A stretch of DNA of 64,000 nt from contig OZ243964.1 of NCBI GenBank assembly GCA_965214635.1, forward strand, positions 1,302,001-1,366,000, read 5' to 3'. Below, in pieces: positions 61,425-64,000 of this stretch. The stretch comes from Bin90 sp965214635. Lineage in GTDB: Bacteria > Chloroflexota > Dehalococcoidia > Lucifugimonadales > JADFKI01. The notes under the pieces are model-generated. The model was given only the letters and a program-made list of their open reading frames with translations. It did no database searches and was not told the DNA's origin. How positions within the stretch are numbered: the first letter of the stretch is position 1; every line of letters starts with the position of its first letter. Both the position numbers and the translations under genes were made by a program.

Positions 61425-62567
61425 CTAGTGCGCCACACGAAAGATGTGCGACTGACGGTAGCCGGTGACCACGCTGATGTAGCCGCTGAGGGCGGCGTCG
61501 AGGGACGGGTCGCCGGTGTCCACGAGCAGAGGCTTGCCGTGCAGTTGGCGAAGCTTGTGCGGTGTGGCAGCGACGATGATGTTGTCCTGCCCGACTTGGC
61601 GAATCAGTCGGGGGCTGAGCTGCTGGTTGCCGCGCCCGAGTATGCAGCCTTGCCCGCCGATGGCGGTTACGATTATCTTGGCGGGCGTGTCTGCGGTGAG
61701 ACGCAGCAGTTCGCGTTCGGCGGCGTCAGCGGCGACTATGCGCCCCCCGCGCACCACATCCACGCCGAGCAGCGTCTTGGGCAACCCGAGCGCATCGGTT
61801 ATCGCCTTCATGGTGGTGCCGGGCCCGATGATGTAGAGCGTCTCGTCGTCCATACTCTCGACTATTTGCTGGGCGATGGAACGCAGCGCCTCATCCCCGC
61901 TGTCTACGCTGCCCGATTTGGTGGACTGAACGGATTGGGCAGCGTGCGGTATGCGCAAGTAGCCGTGCAGCGCAGCGGACACGACGCCTTGCCGGAATGC
62001 GGCTTCGTCGATGTCCATCACCTCGCCGCAGGTGGTGTCAAGTTCGCCACGCATAAAGCGTAGAACGATTTCGCCGGCGCGACGGGGGTTGACGGCGAAC
62101 ACGCCGGAGTGCATCTTGACGCCTGCCGGGATGCCGAGCACCGGGATTGGCGGACTGTCATCGTCTTGGGCAAGGGTGAGAGCGTCGCATATGTCGCGGG
62201 CGGTGCCGTCGCCGCCTGCGAACAGCAGCAGGTCAATGCGGCGGCGCATCATAGAGACGACGGCGCGGCGCGTGTGCTCCGGAGTGGAATCGCTAGCAGG
62301 ATCTAGGTCGCCCATGTCGATCACCAACGGATCCATGCCTGCCTGCCTGCCGGCGCGTTCGCCCATTGCGCCGAGCGGCGTGAGCAGCGTGAGATGCGGC
62401 GCTGCGTCGGTGATGACGGCGAGCGCTTCGGCTGCGCGCCGCTCGGAGGACGGCTGTGCTCCGCGTGCACGAGCTTGGCGCAGGGCGGCAGCGCCGTCCG
62501 TTCCCTTCAAGCCCACGCTGCCGCCCATGCCTGCAATAGGGTTCACTATCAAGCCGAGTTTGAACAT
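61425..62567 (-). CDS. ATP-NAD kinase-like family protein
   Basis: This is a 380-residue member of the NAD kinase/diacylglycerol kinase superfamily of the AcoX-like type. FKLGLIVNPIAGMGGSVGLKGTDG at the start, LLLFAGGDGTARDICDAL (the GGDGT ATP-binding motif) near residue 120 and PVLGIPAGVKMHSGVFAV near 145 are diagnostic. The C-terminal half has YIIGPGTTMKAITDALGLPKTLLGVDVV and IIVTAIGGQGCILGRGNQQLSP, as in AcoX-type proteins associated with acetoin operons. No acetoin genes are near. ATG 62567 is chosen because homology starts there; the frame is open to 62636. The substrate is not established. Confidence 0.87.
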   Translation of the reverse strand: MFKLGLIVNPIAGMGGSVGLKGTDGAAALRQARARGAQPSSERRAAEALAVITDAAPHLTLLTPLGAMGERAGRQAGMDPLVIDMGDLDPASDSTPEHTRRAVVSMMRRRIDLLLFAGGDGTARDICDALTLAQDDDSPPIPVLGIPAGVKMHSGVFAVNPRRAGEIVLRFMRGELDTTCGEVMDIDEAAFRQGVVSAALHGYLRIPHAAQSVQSTKSGSVDSGDEALRSIAQQIVESMDDETLYIIGPGTTMKAITDALGLPKTLLGVDVVRGGRIVAADAAERELLRLTADTPAKIIVTAIGGQGCILGRGNQQLSPRLIRQVGQDNIIVAATPHKLRQLHGKPLLVDTGDPSLDAALSGYISVVTGYRQSHIFRVAH

Positions 62568-62788
62568 AGCGGCTCTCGTTCGTTCTGTGAATGCTAGCAG
62601 CGCCCGCAACTGCTTAATGCCATTATAACAACGCATAGCGGTTGGGTAGGCTTTCAGCTGTTCAGCCTGATTGCTGGCAGCTGATAACTAGCGCCGCATT
62701 GACACAACGGGCGGTTGGGGCTAACCTGCATTTTGTTCAGCAGAAGTGTGCGTGCATCGGACAAAGTTTGCGGGCGTGGGGGAGCGCA

Positions 62789-63967
62789 ATGAACTACTAC
62801 CGGTTGACCGACGAGCAGCTGGAATGGAAGCGGCGTGTTGCGGATGTCGCAGAGCGCGTGATTGCGCCGAGAGCAGAGGATTGCGACCGCAAGGCAGAGT
62901 TCCCGGAGGAGTCGCTGGCGGCGCTGGGGGATATGGGGCTGTGGGCGCTGCGCGTGGACAAGGCGCACGGCGGGCTGGGCGAGGGCATGGTTACCACCTG
63001 CGTCATCGTGGAGGAGATAGCGAAGAAGTGCCCGTCCACGGCGATGTGCTACAAGATGCACCTAGAGTCGGTGGAGGCGGTGAGCCGCATCCCCACGGCG
63101 CTGCAACTAGAGCGGTTCGTGAAGCCACTTGCGCGCGGCGAGGTGTTCGCTGCTGCGGCGGGTGGCGAATCGCGCGGACAGACCGGGCGAGATTGGCGGC
63201 CCGTGTCCACTCCCGATGTCCCGCTGATGCGCGTCGATGGTGGGCTGCGCTTGGAGAATGTGCGCAAGTCGTATGTAACATCCGCCGGGCACGCCACGCA
63301 CTACATCATGTTCTGCCGCGTCGAGGGTGGACGAACAGAGGGGCCGCCGGATCTGCTGATGGTTGAGGCAGACAAGATAGACTGGCGCACCGTTTCGCAG
63401 TGGGACGGACTTGGAATGCGGGGCAACTGCAGCGCCGCTATGGTGTTCGACGGCGTGGTGCCGGAAGAGAACTTGCTCGGCATCGAACTTGTCGGCGAAA
63501 AAGAGCCTGTCATGGCGAAGTATATGATGCCGGTGCTCATTTTGACATACGGCGCAGCGTATCTCGGCATAGCATCGGGGGCGTATGAACTGGCGTGCAA
63601 AGAGGGCAGCCGACGCTTCCCGAGCGGGGCAAGGCGGCTGGACAACCCCATCAACATGCGGCGGATGGCAGAGATGAGCGCGCAGATAGAGGCGGCGCGG
63701 GCACTACTGCATGTGGCAGCGGCAATGGCGGACGATGGCCGCGCGCCGTCCCTGCTGCCATACATACAGGCGAAGGTGGTCTGCTCCGAGGTGGCGGTGC
63801 GGGTAACGCAAGAGCTGATGACCATGTTCGGGGGAACGGCGTTCGCGCGAGATCTACCGTTCGAGCGCTACTTCCGAGATGCACGCGCGGGCGTGGTGAT
63901 GGGTCTAGCGAACGACCAAGCCTATGAGACCATCGGGGATCTGCTGTTCCCGTCGGACGCTCCCTAG
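62789..63967 (+). CDS. Acyl-CoA dehydrogenase family protein
   Basis: This FAD-dependent acyl-CoA dehydrogenase has 392 residues from ATG 62789, six bases after GGGGGAG; the frame extends up to 62642 without homology. MNYYRLTDEQLEWKRRVADVAERVIAP is the N-terminal helical domain, MGLWALRVDKAHGGLGEGMV follows, and the C-terminal RRFPSGARRLDNPINMRRMAEM and LMTMFGGTAFARDLPFERYFRDARAG are family-typical. The catalytic base position cannot be fixed by eye, so specificity (short, branched or aromatic acyl) is open. It fits the CoA-ester catabolic character of the window. Confidence 0.92.
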   Translation: MNYYRLTDEQLEWKRRVADVAERVIAPRAEDCDRKAEFPEESLAALGDMGLWALRVDKAHGGLGEGMVTTCVIVEEIAKKCPSTAMCYKMHLESVEAVSRIPTALQLERFVKPLARGEVFAAAAGGESRGQTGRDWRPVSTPDVPLMRVDGGLRLENVRKSYVTSAGHATHYIMFCRVEGGRTEGPPDLLMVEADKIDWRTVSQWDGLGMRGNCSAAMVFDGVVPEENLLGIELVGEKEPVMAKYMMPVLILTYGAAYLGIASGAYELACKEGSRRFPSGARRLDNPINMRRMAEMSAQIEAARALLHVAAAMADDGRAPSLLPYIQAKVVCSEVAVRVTQELMTMFGGTAFARDLPFERYFRDARAGVVMGLANDQAYETIGDLLFPSDAP

Positions 63968-64000
63968 TAGGGGCAGCGCCCACCCTGGCCTTATATCGCA

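Noticed and set aside
1..64000. tRNA, rRNA and CRISPR features
   Set aside because: No TPsiC-arm-like GTTCGAATC sequence in intergenic DNA, no rRNA core motif and no spaced repeat array were seen on either strand.

Overview
The window is GC-rich, densely coded bacterial DNA with about 50 protein genes and no rRNA, recognisable tRNA or CRISPR array. The gene mix fits a Chloroflexota lineage related to SAR202 or sponge-associated Dehalococcoidia: four class III (CaiB/BaiF) CoA-transferase paralogues, a mandelate-racemase-type enolase-superfamily enzyme, an F420-dependent LLM enzyme next to F420 biosynthesis genes, two oligopeptide-type ABC importers with lipoprotein binding proteins, and nitrate assimilation. 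That placement is inference from gene content, not phylogeny.

Layout. 1-8.3 kb: 3' end of a nicotinate phosphoribosyltransferase, then leftward tilS, a CNNM/CBS membrane protein and recX, two rightward CaiB-type genes, and leftward aroA. 8.5-16.2 kb: prfB with an intact +1 programmed frameshift, then a peptide-type ABC operon (binding protein, an unusual P-loop-like protein, two permeases) and a membrane-fused spermidine-synthase-like gene. 16.2-21.3 kb: otsA, CaiB, an enolase-superfamily gene and rplY. 21.5-31 kb: an apparent defence island, with an EcoRI-family type II restriction-modification pair on one side of enolase and a Res/Mod (type III-like) pair on the other. 31-42.5 kb: priA, rplS, cofD-cofC, an LLM oxidoreductase, enoyl-CoA hydratase, CaiB, alpha/beta hydrolase, class III aminotransferase and SDR. 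42.6-49.5 kb: nitrate assimilation (narK; nasA-nirB-nirD). 49.8-55.3 kb: a tetrapyrrole operon (fused siroheme-decarboxylase-like protein, precorrin-2 dehydrogenase, hemC, cobA-hemD fusion, hemB). 55.3-64 kb: signal peptidase, cupin, PfkB kinase, a second peptide-type ABC operon, an ATP-NAD-kinase-like protein and an acyl-CoA dehydrogenase.

How it fits together. NasA/NirBD need siroheme, and the adjacent operon makes uroporphyrinogen III and sirohydrochlorin/siroheme. The fused AhbA/AhbB-like gene suggests that siroheme is also taken on to haem. Arrays of 5-bp boxes phased at exactly 11 bp lie upstream of narK and, more weakly, nasA. They resemble OmpR-family (actinobacterial GlnR-type) operators and would tie both units to nitrogen status. 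The most unusual signals are two perfect long palindromes inside the target-recognition region of the Mod gene, an interlocked stem-loop pair after the second ABC binding-protein gene, CaiB paralogues lacking the catalytic aspartate, and the EcoRI-like nuclease paired with a Dam-type (alpha-class) methylase.
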